Below are positions 26,731-36,444 of a stretch of DNA of 64,000 nt, in pieces (the stretch's first letter is position 1; each line of letters begins with the position of its first letter). The translations under genes and the position numbers were made by a program. The notes beneath the pieces are model-generated. The model was not told the origin of the DNA. It was given only the letters and a program-made list of their open reading frames with translations, and made no database searches. Source of the stretch: Chloroflexota bacterium (lineage in GTDB: Bacteria; Chloroflexota; UBA11872); the NCBI GenBank assembly GCA_026706485.1, contig JAPOYR010000010.1, positions 355,846-419,845 on the forward strand, given 5' to 3'.

Positions 26731-26937
26731 ATGACTAGCCATAAGACGCGCAAGGCTGAACCGCGGGCATCTGCCTCGTTTACGCGCGAGCTGGAGGCAT
26801 TTGTCCGCGACTGGGAAGAACACCTAGTCCGAGTCGGCTATGCGCCGCGCACAGTGAAAACACACGTCCGCGGCCCAAGCGTGATGTTGCGCTGGCTGCG
26901 TGGTGAAGTGATTGCGCCGGGGCAGACGGGACGCTGA
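26731..26937 (+). CDS. Stand-alone integrase N-terminal-like domain (68 aa)
   Basis: Resembles the SAM-like core-binding domain of tyrosine recombinases: ELEAFVRDWEEHLVRVGYAP then RTVKTHVRGPSVMLRWLRG. The catalytic domain is absent; the frame stops after GQTGR. The start is strong: AAGGAGG six bases before the ATG, so it may be expressed as a separate DNA-binding protein rather than being a mere fragment. It follows the DUF6339-like gene by 170 bp on the same strand. Truncated integrase remnant is the alternative. Confidence 0.5.
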   Translation: MTSHKTRKAEPRASASFTRELEAFVRDWEEHLVRVGYAPRTVKTHVRGPSVMLRWLRGEVIAPGQTGR

Positions 26938-27388
26938 TCGGCTCGTGGGCCGCTGGCCAGACTTACCACATGGACAACCCGCAACGGCCCTACGGGTCGT
27001 GCAATCGGATCAACGGTTAACGCGCGGCGGCTTATCTGCAGACTAAGCTTCAGCTGCGGCAACGCCTTTGCCTGTCGCATCGTCCGGCGGAGGTCGGTAT
27101 GCCGTTAGCGTCAACAGGCGCAGTGGCAGGTATGCGCGGTGTCCGAGGAGGTCTTGTATTCCGCGCTGGCTCGGCGAAACCGCGCTTGACTCGCGAGCAA
27201 CTCGCGATCGATTGATCACGGCCAGCGACTGAAGCAAGGATTCCCCAGGGCAAGAGAAAAAGCCCATCGTCGGTCGAAACTTGACTGCCCGGTTTGGCTC
27301 GCAGGATCCCGGTAGGGCGCCGATTGGGGTAAGTCCTGCGGAGCCTCCGATTGCTCCTGGCCCTGGTGGCACCCGCGAAGGTCAGGAC
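26938..27388. other. Convergent intergenic region, nothing recognised
   Basis: About 450 bases between the small integrase-like gene and the exonuclease gene. Frames on the minus strand have no resemblance to known proteins. No clear terminator hairpin found by eye. Confidence 0.35.
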
Positions 27389-28186
27389 TCAGTCAAGGTC
27401 GATGACCAGACGACAATGGTCGCTCGGTCCCCACTCGTCAGGTTCGTTTAGGGCGCGTGCCGTCACGCGGTCGGCAATGTTCTCCGTGGCAAAGACGTAG
27501 TCAGCTTGCGCCCAGGCTTGCGCAGGCGTCTCGCTGATTGACCGGAAGGTCACGACATCACCACGATCGCTGCGGCGTCCCTCAGGCACGACGTGGCGAA
27601 AGCCCAGCGCCTGCATTCGGTCGAATGCCGTCCTGAAGTGCAGGGCCTCCCGCTTGTTCCAGATCGCGGTCGGATGGGTGCTCCATCCCGGATAGATGAC
27701 CCAGTCGCCAGCGGCAATGACTCGGCTCCGGCGGCCAACCAGGCGCGCGAGATCGGAGATCAGCCGGTGCACCGAACCGATGGGCTCGCGGCGACTCGGG
27801 GAGCCCGACTCGTGCGTGAAGGCGTTGGACCAGGGCGCCATCGAAATGACGGTGAGCGGCTCGCCGCCGTCAACCGGGGTCACTATCGCGGCACCGAGCG
27901 TGGCCCACTCGCTGGTGTAAAAGTCGTTACTGAATTGATCTCCGATTGGCCCCGTGGCAATGAACTTGACGCCGACACGGTCCGATAGCCGGGCCACGAC
28001 CGAGGGATAGCCCTGGCCGGCATTGCGGCGCCTTTGCCAAAGTCGGTGGTCGACGTCGACGAGCTGATGAAGGTCCTCAGGCACGCGCGAGGCTTCCTGC
28101 AAGAGCCCGATGTCGACATCGGCCATCTGCACCAGGTCAGCCCATGATCGGCGCTTGGCCTCCATGTTCCAGCAGACGATCTTCAT
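27389..28186 (-). CDS. Endonuclease/exonuclease/phosphatase-family protein (265 aa)
   Basis: Belongs to the DNase I-like EEP superfamily: MKIVCWNMEAKRRSWADLV at the start (catalytic N7), DIGLLQEA with the metal-binding glutamate, then RVIAAGDWVIYPGWS (variant of the GDFN motif) and the ending WGPSDHCRLVIDLD, which carries the final catalytic aspartate-histidine pair. The GD-W-x pattern replaces the usual GDFN/D, so activity may differ. ATG 28184-28186; a longer in-frame extension is low-complexity and rejected. It follows the DUF499 gene by 221 bp and may be the last gene of the defence array or an independent neighbour. Confidence 0.75.
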   Translation of the reverse strand: MKIVCWNMEAKRRSWADLVQMADVDIGLLQEASRVPEDLHQLVDVDHRLWQRRRNAGQGYPSVVARLSDRVGVKFIATGPIGDQFSNDFYTSEWATLGAAIVTPVDGGEPLTVISMAPWSNAFTHESGSPSRREPIGSVHRLISDLARLVGRRSRVIAAGDWVIYPGWSTHPTAIWNKREALHFRTAFDRMQALGFRHVVPEGRRSDRGDVVTFRSISETPAQAWAQADYVFATENIADRVTARALNEPDEWGPSDHCRLVIDLD

Positions 28187-28407
28187 TGGACGTGCACCCC
28201 AATCAGTTCGATTCTCTGGTCCAGCTTCAACGTTTGCCTGTAGGAGTAGGACGACGGTCAGTACGGTGCCGGCCCGACCTGGTCGGCGGCTGCGTAACTT
28301 CGCCCAATAGGTCTTGCGCTTGTCGTTGCCGCCCTTGTTCTGGCGGTTCGTATGATTCCGCCAGCACCGCGGATTCGGACGTCGACTCTGAGAAGCACGG
28401 CGCCGTC

Positions 28408-31170
28408 CTACGACCGTTGCATCCGCACCTGGTCTTGAAGTCCCAGGTCGCTCAGAATCTGCGTTAGCTCCGTCTCCATGTTTTGCGCATGCGCGGAGCC
28501 GACGGTCACTGAGAAGTCGACCGTCACCACGAGATCGTCGCCAGCGCGCAGCTTTGGAATCAGCTTCGTCCCGAGTCGGTTCCAAGTCTCCGGCGGAACA
28601 GGCCCGGAGAGGCGAATAGTTGTGGTGCCTGTGCCGGGACCCGGGCCAACGATCGGTGGTGGTTCGGGGCCTGGCGGCGGTTCGGTGCCCGGACCCGTCC
28701 CGTTGTCCGGTTTCGGCGGCGGAGCTTCGCTTGCCGCCCTGAGTTCCTCAGCTTTGGCCTTGGTCAGGAGAAACACATCGGCCTCAAACGCCACTTCCTC
28801 TGGCAGAACAGGCTCCCGATACCACCAGCGCTCGAAGCCGCCGTCGGGCTTTGCGCCGGACGCTAGGCCGAAGTCACCCCGCGCTACAAAGTCGACGATC
28901 TGCCGTCGCAGGATGGCGTCTGGATCGATCAGGCGGGTCAGCGCGCCCGTAAGGAAGCTCTGGCGCAAGCTCAGCAGCGGCCAGGCCGCCGCATCTTTGA
29001 ACGCGGGCGGCCAATGGCGATCGATATACCCCGCGCCGACGGACTCGTTGAGCAGCGCCTCGGTCTTTAGAGCGCTGATGATCCGTCCGCAAAGCGTGTC
29101 GCTGGCGCTGGCGTGCCCCGCGCCAAGGTCGATCACCTTGAGTCCGTTGCTTTCGTGGGAGTCGGCAAGCACAACGAACCGATAGGCGGCCCAAACCTCG
29201 TCCATTGCAGCCTGCTCCGCCTCTCGGACGCTGGCCCGCACGTCGGAGCGATCCGCGCTGTCAAATTCGCTGCCCAGAGCGCCGTCGCGCACCTCTTTCT
29301 CCACTCGCCGCCACGCCAGCCACATTTCGGCTTTGTCGCGAAGCTCTCGGCCCGGTCTCCTCGCGCACCAGACCAAGGAACCCGGATACAGCCGGGGGGA
29401 ACTACCCCGTTCCTTGGTCCATCGGCCAATGCGCTCGACGACCCCGATTGCCTGCCACTCCATCTCCGGATCGAGGACGACCAGCGTGAGGCGCGATGAG
29501 TCTTGAACGGCACTGCTGTCCTGTGGGAAGAAAACGACCGGAACGCTCGCACTGGCTTTGAAGGCATCTTCGACAAGCCTGCGAATTGCAGGCCTGACTT
29601 CAGTTTCCTCATCGAGCGAGGCGCGACGGTCGCTTACGACCTTCTTCAGGGTCGCCTGATGGTGGATCAGGTAGCCGTCCGTTCCGTACCGGCGCACGAA
29701 GAAGCTGCGTGCTTCCAGCGCGTTCGCCATGCTGTCAATGGTCGTAGTCTCGACTTCCGGCTCACCGAGGGCGAACCGCAATTCCGGCAGGTGCGCCACT
29801 TTCTCGAACTGTCCCCCGGACGACTCGAAGAGGATTGCCGTGCCCACCCGGCGGTGGATATCCCGCAGCGCTCCCTTGGTGTCCGCGTCAAGAGCCCTGG
29901 CATGGGCCATCGGTCCCGCCAGGTCGGCTTCGATTGCCACGTCGAGCCGTGTCTCTCCTAGTTGACCGAGAACGACAGCGCGGAACTCGGGCACGTGCAA
30001 GGGCGCCGAGCCCAGCGTGATCAACGGCTCAGTTCGAGCTTGTCGAAACTGCTCACGCGAAGCCCACGAGATCCACTGCGCCAGCATGGCCAGGGCGCCG
30101 CGGGTCTGTTGAAACTGGGGGAGCGCTTGCCACTTGCGCTGAAAGACCGAAAGCGTCGCCGGATGGAAGGGATAGCAGGCTTCGAATCGGCCTCTCAAGA
30201 ACTCCTTGGCTCGGTCTTCCGTCGTCGCGGTATCCACGGCAAGCCACTCGGGTGGGAGCCGGGCAGTTCGTTCGAAGCACCAGTCGGCGTAGGCCCTGGC
30301 AACCCGCTTGCGAATGCGAGGCTTGCCCAAATCCTCGAAGAGCCGCCGTCGCACGACCTCGCTTATTTCGGACTCGTCATTGGCGATCAGATCCCGAGCA
30401 ACGCGCCGCACCACCTTGGTAATCCGTTCCTGCCATTGCTGATCCCAATCGGTCATTTCTACCTGGCTGCGCGGCAGGCTGATGACTGCCGCAGCTTGCG
30501 TGGTGCCGGTCACGGCGACGGTCAGGTTTTGTAGGAACGCGTGAAAGCTGTCGGCCATTCCTCGATGGCGGTTAACAAAGTTCAGCACTTCGTCGAACAG
30601 CAGTAGCACCGGGGCATCCGCGGCAGCGAAGACTCGGGCCAGCGCTTCGGTGCCTGGTGGAGCAGTTCGCGCGGCGGCGCCCAGGGCGACGACGCCCGCG
30701 TCCCCCGCCAGTTGGCGGGCCAAATCGATCCAGGGCGTTTCGCGCCCCTCGGTTGGGTCCCAAGCATTGCCGACAAACACGCCGACGCGGGCCGATGGCA
30801 CAGTCGCAACCCCGGCCATGGTGAGCAGACCCGACACGCCCGGCAGCCCAACGGCATCCGCACCGGTGTTGGCCAGGTGATACAGCGCGGTGAGTGTGTG
30901 CGTCTTGCCACCGCCGAACTGCGTGATGAGCGCCAGCACCGGCGCCGTGTTCTCAGTCCGCCCGGACAAGCGCCGCAGCACCATGCCGGCGTGCTCGGTC
31001 AGCGCACGGGTAAAGCACGTGCGGGAGAAGAAGTGCGCAGGGTCCCGGTAATCCGGGGGCGCGGTTCCCGCCACTACCTGCTCGAGGGCGATGGCGAACT
31101 CGTCGGGACTGAAGGATCGGCCTTCCCGAACTTCCGGACGGAGAGTTACAACTCGATACCAGGGATCCAT
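28408..31170 (-). CDS. DUF499 AAA-type ATPase of defence array (920 aa)
   Basis: Typical DUF499 protein: N-terminal FFSRTCFTRALTEHAGMVL, Walker A QFGGGKTHTLTALYHLA at 84-100, Walker B VLLLFDEVLNFVNRHRGM, and a long helicase-like or AAA-type middle. Members are predicted ATPases always found with DUF1156 methylases in restriction-like loci. The last 190 residues include a polyproline linker (PPPKPDNGTGPGTEPP region) followed by a beta domain (LVVTVDFSVTVGSAHAQNME). Last gene of the minus-strand array, 85 bp after the methylase. Intact frame. Confidence 0.85.
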   Translation of the reverse strand: MDPWYRVVTLRPEVREGRSFSPDEFAIALEQVVAGTAPPDYRDPAHFFSRTCFTRALTEHAGMVLRRLSGRTENTAPVLALITQFGGGKTHTLTALYHLANTGADAVGLPGVSGLLTMAGVATVPSARVGVFVGNAWDPTEGRETPWIDLARQLAGDAGVVALGAAARTAPPGTEALARVFAAADAPVLLLFDEVLNFVNRHRGMADSFHAFLQNLTVAVTGTTQAAAVISLPRSQVEMTDWDQQWQERITKVVRRVARDLIANDESEISEVVRRRLFEDLGKPRIRKRVARAYADWCFERTARLPPEWLAVDTATTEDRAKEFLRGRFEACYPFHPATLSVFQRKWQALPQFQQTRGALAMLAQWISWASREQFRQARTEPLITLGSAPLHVPEFRAVVLGQLGETRLDVAIEADLAGPMAHARALDADTKGALRDIHRRVGTAILFESSGGQFEKVAHLPELRFALGEPEVETTTIDSMANALEARSFFVRRYGTDGYLIHHQATLKKVVSDRRASLDEETEVRPAIRRLVEDAFKASASVPVVFFPQDSSAVQDSSRLTLVVLDPEMEWQAIGVVERIGRWTKERGSSPRLYPGSLVWCARRPGRELRDKAEMWLAWRRVEKEVRDGALGSEFDSADRSDVRASVREAEQAAMDEVWAAYRFVVLADSHESNGLKVIDLGAGHASASDTLCGRIISALKTEALLNESVGAGYIDRHWPPAFKDAAAWPLLSLRQSFLTGALTRLIDPDAILRRQIVDFVARGDFGLASGAKPDGGFERWWYREPVLPEEVAFEADVFLLTKAKAEELRAASEAPPPKPDNGTGPGTEPPPGPEPPPIVGPGPGTGTTTIRLSGPVPPETWNRLGTKLIPKLRAGDDLVVTVDFSVTVGSAHAQNMETELTQILSDLGLQDQVRMQRS

Positions 31171-31255
31171 GTTCTAGGTCACTACCGGCATGAGAACGAC
31201 GGCGTCGCGAAATGACTCTCGGTTCCCAGGAATGACCATCGTGTAGCCCACTAAA

Positions 31256-34186
31256 TCACCGCGGCACCGCAAGGAGCATGGCGTCGAGCAGACGTTTTTC
31301 CTGGCTGCCGCGAGGGTAAAGGGCGGAGAGAGCGTTGGCGAGACGCAGGAAGTCGGGTCCGCGGTCCTGCTCAGCCTCCAGCAAGTTGCGCAGCGCCTGT
31401 GTGCGCCCCGACCCTTGAAAGAGCATCGCGATGTGGACCCGGTCCAGCGTGGTGGCTTCCAGCGTAGCTCGAAGTTCGTCTCCCGCAGCCTGTGCGCGTA
31501 CGCGGCGCCGCGCACGGGTTCGCGTGCCGGCGGGCTCGGCAGGGAACAGGGTGAGCTGCGCCGCGGCTTCCGCGCTGGACTCGATCTCGTCGGCCAGTCC
31601 GCCGGCCCCGGACTGGCCGAAGAGTTGCCGGCTGCGTGCCGCGACCGGCAGCAAGCGCACAACGCCCTTACGCGTCTCGATGATGCGCGATCCCCAGTCG
31701 TCCAGATGGATGCCCAGCGGCTGGGCGAACCGGCGCACCACGTCGAAAGGCAGGCTGTAGGCGGCGGCCGTTCCGCGCGGAATCTCATCTTCGTCGGAAT
31801 CCCCGCCCCCGCTGGTGCTCTGCAGCGTCCAGAGAAACAACGCGGTCAGGCGGGCGTCTTCTTCAAGCGCCGCGGCGAGACCATTGCGGGCCTGGGCCTC
31901 GGCGGTTCCCAGCACCTGGCGCAACGCCTCCGTTCCGACAACCTCCCAAACTCTCTCAAGGTATTCCGAGAGGGCGACCTCTCGACCCTCCGCAGTCTCA
32001 ACGGCGGAATAGCGGCTGTAGATCTCCAGAGCCGGACCAACGCACGCAAAGACCAAGTCCGCGCCGCGGATACCTTCGCCCTGCAGGCGCTCCATCCATG
32101 AACCGACGCGCACCGGCAGCTCCCGCAGTACATCGGCCCAATCGCCAATTCGTGCATCTCGAGACCGCGGCCGGCAAATCAGATGCACACTGGTTGCCAA
32201 TGCTGCAGAGTCCTGCGAACGAAGCCGACCAGGCCTCTCAGTTGCTATGGGCCAGGAACCCGTGATAGTCCAACCACCCTGGATCATGCCGGAAAGAAGA
32301 GCTTCCCATCCTTCTGTGGTCTTGTGGGCGAAGACCACCGAGCCGATTCCATCCTCATGCAATATGCGCCGGCCCTCAGTGAAGGCAACAGCCATGCCAT
32401 CTTCGAAGAACTGTTGGTCCTTGTGAGGGTAACGCTCGGAGTCCCAGTGGGCCATTTCACATAGTTCTTGGTCCTTGGGAGTCAGTTGGTTGTCCGGATC
32501 GAAGGGATCTTTCAGCAAAGGATGATTGGGCAATGCACGCTTCAGCCATACAAAGAAAAAGTCAGAAAGGTCGGCATAGGGGACTGCAAAGTAGTACGGC
32601 GGGTCAGTAAACCAGACGCTGGCCGAATGGTCAGGCAGTGGATGGTCGGCCCCATCGGCCTGCTCAACTTGACCTGTTGGACACCCGGGGATTGCGTTGA
32701 TAACTCTAGCGATCCACCCTATTGCTCCGTCGATATTTCCAGACGAATCCGTTAACTGTGCGGCCTCGGCAAAGTCCCAGACCATAGGCAACGCTTGTCT
32801 GCCAAAAGTATGGGCGACAAATTCGCCCCCTTCTGCCCAAATCACGCCAGAACTTCCGTAGTCAGCACATCTTCCAACTACCATAGCTAGAGCCAAGCTC
32901 GCTACATCTCCATCTGAACTTCTCGCAATCCCGCTCGCGAATTCTACCAACGCCAGCTTCTGCCTAGCCGTAAACAAGTCGCCCCATGTATTGATGCCGT
33001 AAATCGGAACGTTAAAGGTTCCGCTCATCAGCGGCAGCACCTCATTTGGTACAGGACAGAGACTCTGCTGCCCGCTGCGCTCCCACTCGACCAAGAGACT
33101 CTCCACACGCTTCTGCGCCGATCGAACCGCCGCATAGTCAGTGTGCGTCGGCAGCCGGTATCGGCGGCCCCGCTCGCTGGACCTGAGCGTCACCACCGCC
33201 GTCATGCGGGCACCTCCGATGCGATTGCCCTCCGCATCGAAAACCGTGTCCGTGCCGCCGCGCTGACTGGCAAGCTGTGCGCGAACCCTCTCCGGCGCGA
33301 GCACCGCGCCGCAGCAGAGACAGGTGGCCCTGGCTCGGGCGACAGTGCCGCCAGGAACCTCATGGTCGGCTGTTGGGATGAATATCTCGAAGTTCACCCA
33401 CGGCGCAACGCCGTCCGCCCGTTCCACCCTGGGCCACAGGGCCCGCTTGCGCTTCGGTTTCTTGCACAGCCATAGTGACCGCAGCAGTGGTATCTCGGCA
33501 CCGCAGTTGGGAGCTTCGCAGCGCACGGTGCGCGCCCAGAGATAGGCGATGGGCGTGGCCCCATCTGGGTCTTTGGGATACAGGTCTGCCAGCTCCCGCT
33601 CAGCCTTGGCCTTGATTTCCGCGCCGACCCGCTGAAGCTCCTCGGCCAGCTTCGGACCGTGCCGCGGGATGTCCTCCAGCATCACCTTGAGGATCAGGCA
33701 GGCCACCGGGTTGAGGTCACTGGCGAAGGCCTCGCAGCCCAGCCGCAGCGCCTCCAACGGAATGGATCCACCCCCCGCAAACGGGTCCACCACCAGCGGC
33801 GTCTCCTGCGGGTGCGCAGCCTTTACCAGCATTCGCGCAACGCGCAGATAGACCGGAAATGCCGCCATGTCCCAGTTGGCGAATGCGCCGATGAACCAGA
33901 GCAGCGCCCGGCGAAGCTCCTCATCGCTGCGTGGCGGCTGCCGAACTTCGCTTAGGATCGTTGGCGCCTGGGTCTTGAACGCCTCAGGACAGTTGGGATC
34001 ACAAGGATCGGGCAGCAGCAGCGCCATAAGCACCGCGCGCGACGAGGCCAGTGGCCTCCGCGCCCACCAAATGTGCAACGTTGACGGATGCCCATGCCGG
34101 ATTGATTTCTCACGCGCCGCGTGCCGCGAGACCTCGGCAATGGGGAAGTCCACCTCAGCCAGGCGTTTGCATGCCTTAGGAATCAT
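31256..34186 (-). CDS. DUF1156 DNA methylase (976 aa)
   Basis: Large SAM-dependent DNA methyltransferase with the DUF1156 N terminus (MIPKACKRLAEVDFPIAEVS, RHGHPSTLHIWWARRP). SAM motif I is VVDPFAGGGSIPLEA (DPFAGGG 134-140), then DLNP at 158-161; catalytic motif IV is TDPPYY at 527-532, the order of an alpha/gamma-type N6-adenine or N4-cytosine enzyme. Cysteine pairs near 223-241 and 289-292 (CEAPNC, CLCC) may bind zinc. It presumably marks self DNA for the neighbouring ATPase/helicase machinery. It starts 25 bp after the DUF262-AlbA_2 gene. A decayed second copy of its N terminus lies at 36445-37134. Confidence 0.9.
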   Translation of the reverse strand: MIPKACKRLAEVDFPIAEVSRHAAREKSIRHGHPSTLHIWWARRPLASSRAVLMALLLPDPCDPNCPEAFKTQAPTILSEVRQPPRSDEELRRALLWFIGAFANWDMAAFPVYLRVARMLVKAAHPQETPLVVDPFAGGGSIPLEALRLGCEAFASDLNPVACLILKVMLEDIPRHGPKLAEELQRVGAEIKAKAERELADLYPKDPDGATPIAYLWARTVRCEAPNCGAEIPLLRSLWLCKKPKRKRALWPRVERADGVAPWVNFEIFIPTADHEVPGGTVARARATCLCCGAVLAPERVRAQLASQRGGTDTVFDAEGNRIGGARMTAVVTLRSSERGRRYRLPTHTDYAAVRSAQKRVESLLVEWERSGQQSLCPVPNEVLPLMSGTFNVPIYGINTWGDLFTARQKLALVEFASGIARSSDGDVASLALAMVVGRCADYGSSGVIWAEGGEFVAHTFGRQALPMVWDFAEAAQLTDSSGNIDGAIGWIARVINAIPGCPTGQVEQADGADHPLPDHSASVWFTDPPYYFAVPYADLSDFFFVWLKRALPNHPLLKDPFDPDNQLTPKDQELCEMAHWDSERYPHKDQQFFEDGMAVAFTEGRRILHEDGIGSVVFAHKTTEGWEALLSGMIQGGWTITGSWPIATERPGRLRSQDSAALATSVHLICRPRSRDARIGDWADVLRELPVRVGSWMERLQGEGIRGADLVFACVGPALEIYSRYSAVETAEGREVALSEYLERVWEVVGTEALRQVLGTAEAQARNGLAAALEEDARLTALFLWTLQSTSGGGDSDEDEIPRGTAAAYSLPFDVVRRFAQPLGIHLDDWGSRIIETRKGVVRLLPVAARSRQLFGQSGAGGLADEIESSAEAAAQLTLFPAEPAGTRTRARRRVRAQAAGDELRATLEATTLDRVHIAMLFQGSGRTQALRNLLEAEQDRGPDFLRLANALSALYPRGSQEKRLLDAMLLAVPR

Positions 34187-34211
34187 CTAGAGATTCCGGC
34201 TTCGGCTGACT

Positions 34212-36329
34212 TCACGCCGCCTTTCCCCAGCGGTGCTGCACGTACTTCACCGCCTCGTTCACCGGAAGCGGGCGGGTGGCATTGCCAGTGCGAAGGAAAA
34301 AGACCGCGGAATTTCGGTCATCCACGTAGATCGGATGGTCGCTCGCTTCGACCGTCACCTGGCAAACGTCATGTCCGTCGATCTCGTGGAAGGTGATTGT
34401 CAGGTACGACGACGCCGCTTCGCCGAGATCGCGCGCGACGAGCTGTTGCAGGTGCAGCTCGAATCCGTCTCGATCCTTTTTCTTCAAGGTCCCGTAGTCA
34501 GCCGAGATCCCAACAGCGGCTCCGGCGTCGTCGACGCCGATTAGGAGTGTGCCGCCGTTCCCGTTCAGGAATCCGGCCATCGTCTTGATAGCAACCTTCT
34601 CGAGTTCCTTGTTCACACGCTCATCGCGACGGTCCCAGCGAAGACTTGACTTGAATTCGAGCGTGTCGTTCTCGCCCGCCTCCATGCGCCGTCGAACGGC
34701 AGACTCGTCCGTCTCATCCTCTTCACCCTTGGGAATCCAGCTGGCAATGAACTCATTCATGGCCTGGGCCAGCAACTGCCTGCGGGCAGCAAGGAAGTTG
34801 AAGAAGCTATCCGCCCCCCATAGCTCCCGATCCATCGGCACTCTTTGTGCTCGGAGTGCGCCCGGCTGATTCCCTTCAATGTCGACGAGGTACTCCGCCG
34901 GGGACGCGGCGGCTATCTTTCGATTGGCCTTCTGTGTGAGGAAAGCCCGGTTTGCAACCTCGTTGATTGACCGGCTATCAGACTTTGAGTGCAGCCCCGC
35001 CTTTAGGAGAATCTTTCTCGGAAAGATGTGGTGAGACTCAAGGCCGTTGCGTTTGCCAACGGCGTCGTCGTAAAGCCGAATACCCGAGAACCAGTCTCGA
35101 GCGCCACGAGCTCGGGCCAACACATAGCTGAATCGTCCCAAGGCCGAGCCGATGCCCGCCCCGGCTAGGTCGGACGCCTCCAGGGTAAGCCGACCCCGCT
35201 CGCGCAAGATGGCTGCCTCAAGCTCAGGCGTGGGATCGGGGTCACTGTTGGACACCAGGGCCGTGTCTTGCTGAAGCTTCGTCTCGGTTGCGCCCGAGTA
35301 CCGCGCCCACAGGCCGGCCAAATACATCCAACGGATAAACCGGCGCTTGATCGCGTCATTCGGAAAGCTACCCCCCTGCCGCGCGAGGTATACGGTCATC
35401 GGCACGAGGACGTTGCTGGTCGGCAAGTCATTTAGATCGTCGACAAATGCCTCGTGCTTCAAGACGTTCACGAGATGCTCAAACGCCACCTGCGTCTCAA
35501 GCCAGGCATCTTGAAGCTGCTCCGCAGGAACTCTAAGGAACGCACCTTCCAGCGTCACCGATCCAGTTGCTATACCGGCGAGGCATCGGACGAGGAAACC
35601 GAAATCCCCCCCGAACCCGTGCTTGGTCATCTCCCCATTGAATGTGCGCAGCTCTGCGCGGGCCTCGGGCCAAATGCTGCAAATGTGGGCCAACGCTAGA
35701 TCAACCTTGGTAAGCGGCGTTCCACTGCTATTGACCCGATTAAAGATGTCTACCACTTCGTCGACGGTATAGTTGTCTCCCGTCACCTGGTCGACCGTAT
35801 AGTTGTAGCCGCGAATCTGGTCAAGCCTGGCAAGTCTGGACAGATTGTTCTGGATGATTTCCCGGAGCTCATCAGGCAAATCTCCTAGCCTGTCCAGCAA
35901 GCTATTCAGCCCCTCACTAAGAAAGTCGTGAACACTGAACCAGGCGGGATTGTTTTCCATATGGGTCTTTTGCCAAAACCGGAATTCTTCAGTTTGCACA
36001 TTGAAGTAGAGGTCGAAGAACAGCGACTCACCTTCGTAGAACGGCGGCGCCTTCCCTTCGACTAGAACGTATAGCGTCGTAAGCCGCTGCTGGCCATCGA
36101 GGAGCAACAGGGAGTGGCCGTTGGAACTCGAATCATCCCCGCGAACTGTGGACGGCTTGTAGGTTCGCCATACAAGCAGATGGCCCGTTGGGTGCTTGCG
36201 ATACAGCGACTGCATGAGGCCTCGTACCTGGTCACGCTTCCACACATAGCCGCGCTGGAACTCAGGCAACAGAATTTCATTCCGCTCGATCTGGCTGAGC
36301 AAGTCCTGGATGGATTTCACTTCATGCAT
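34212..36329 (-). CDS. DUF262-DUF1524-AlbA_2 fusion (705 aa)
   Basis: Three parts. Residues 1-300: DUF262, with LLPEFQRGYVWKRDQVRGL and LLLDGQQRLTTLY (DGQQR near 77-81). Middle: DUF1524 HNH-like nuclease, LESHHIFPRKILL, then NEVANRAFLTQKANRKI. Residues 553-705: an AlbA_2 (Schlafen-type) domain with NDTLEFKSSLRW, AGFLNGNGGTLLIGVDD and YVDDRNSAVFFLRTGN. AlbA_2 modules bind nucleic acid or cleave RNA in Schlafen relatives. The fusion joins a GmrSD-like nuclease to an AlbA_2 sensor or effector within the methylase/DUF499 operon. ATG start; 25 bp upstream of the methylase gene. The frame is intact. Confidence 0.85.
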   Translation of the reverse strand: MHEVKSIQDLLSQIERNEILLPEFQRGYVWKRDQVRGLMQSLYRKHPTGHLLVWRTYKPSTVRGDDSSSNGHSLLLLDGQQRLTTLYVLVEGKAPPFYEGESLFFDLYFNVQTEEFRFWQKTHMENNPAWFSVHDFLSEGLNSLLDRLGDLPDELREIIQNNLSRLARLDQIRGYNYTVDQVTGDNYTVDEVVDIFNRVNSSGTPLTKVDLALAHICSIWPEARAELRTFNGEMTKHGFGGDFGFLVRCLAGIATGSVTLEGAFLRVPAEQLQDAWLETQVAFEHLVNVLKHEAFVDDLNDLPTSNVLVPMTVYLARQGGSFPNDAIKRRFIRWMYLAGLWARYSGATETKLQQDTALVSNSDPDPTPELEAAILRERGRLTLEASDLAGAGIGSALGRFSYVLARARGARDWFSGIRLYDDAVGKRNGLESHHIFPRKILLKAGLHSKSDSRSINEVANRAFLTQKANRKIAAASPAEYLVDIEGNQPGALRAQRVPMDRELWGADSFFNFLAARRQLLAQAMNEFIASWIPKGEEDETDESAVRRRMEAGENDTLEFKSSLRWDRRDERVNKELEKVAIKTMAGFLNGNGGTLLIGVDDAGAAVGISADYGTLKKKDRDGFELHLQQLVARDLGEAASSYLTITFHEIDGHDVCQVTVEASDHPIYVDDRNSAVFFLRTGNATRPLPVNEAVKYVQHRWGKAA

Positions 36330-36444
36330 TGCGGTACCTCAAACTGCTGAGGCCATTTGGGCGGATCCGCGTGGCTCGGAGGACAGGGGCGTGTGGCATC
36401 CATCTGCCAATCGCGTGATCGAGCCCCACTGATTCATATCGCGT

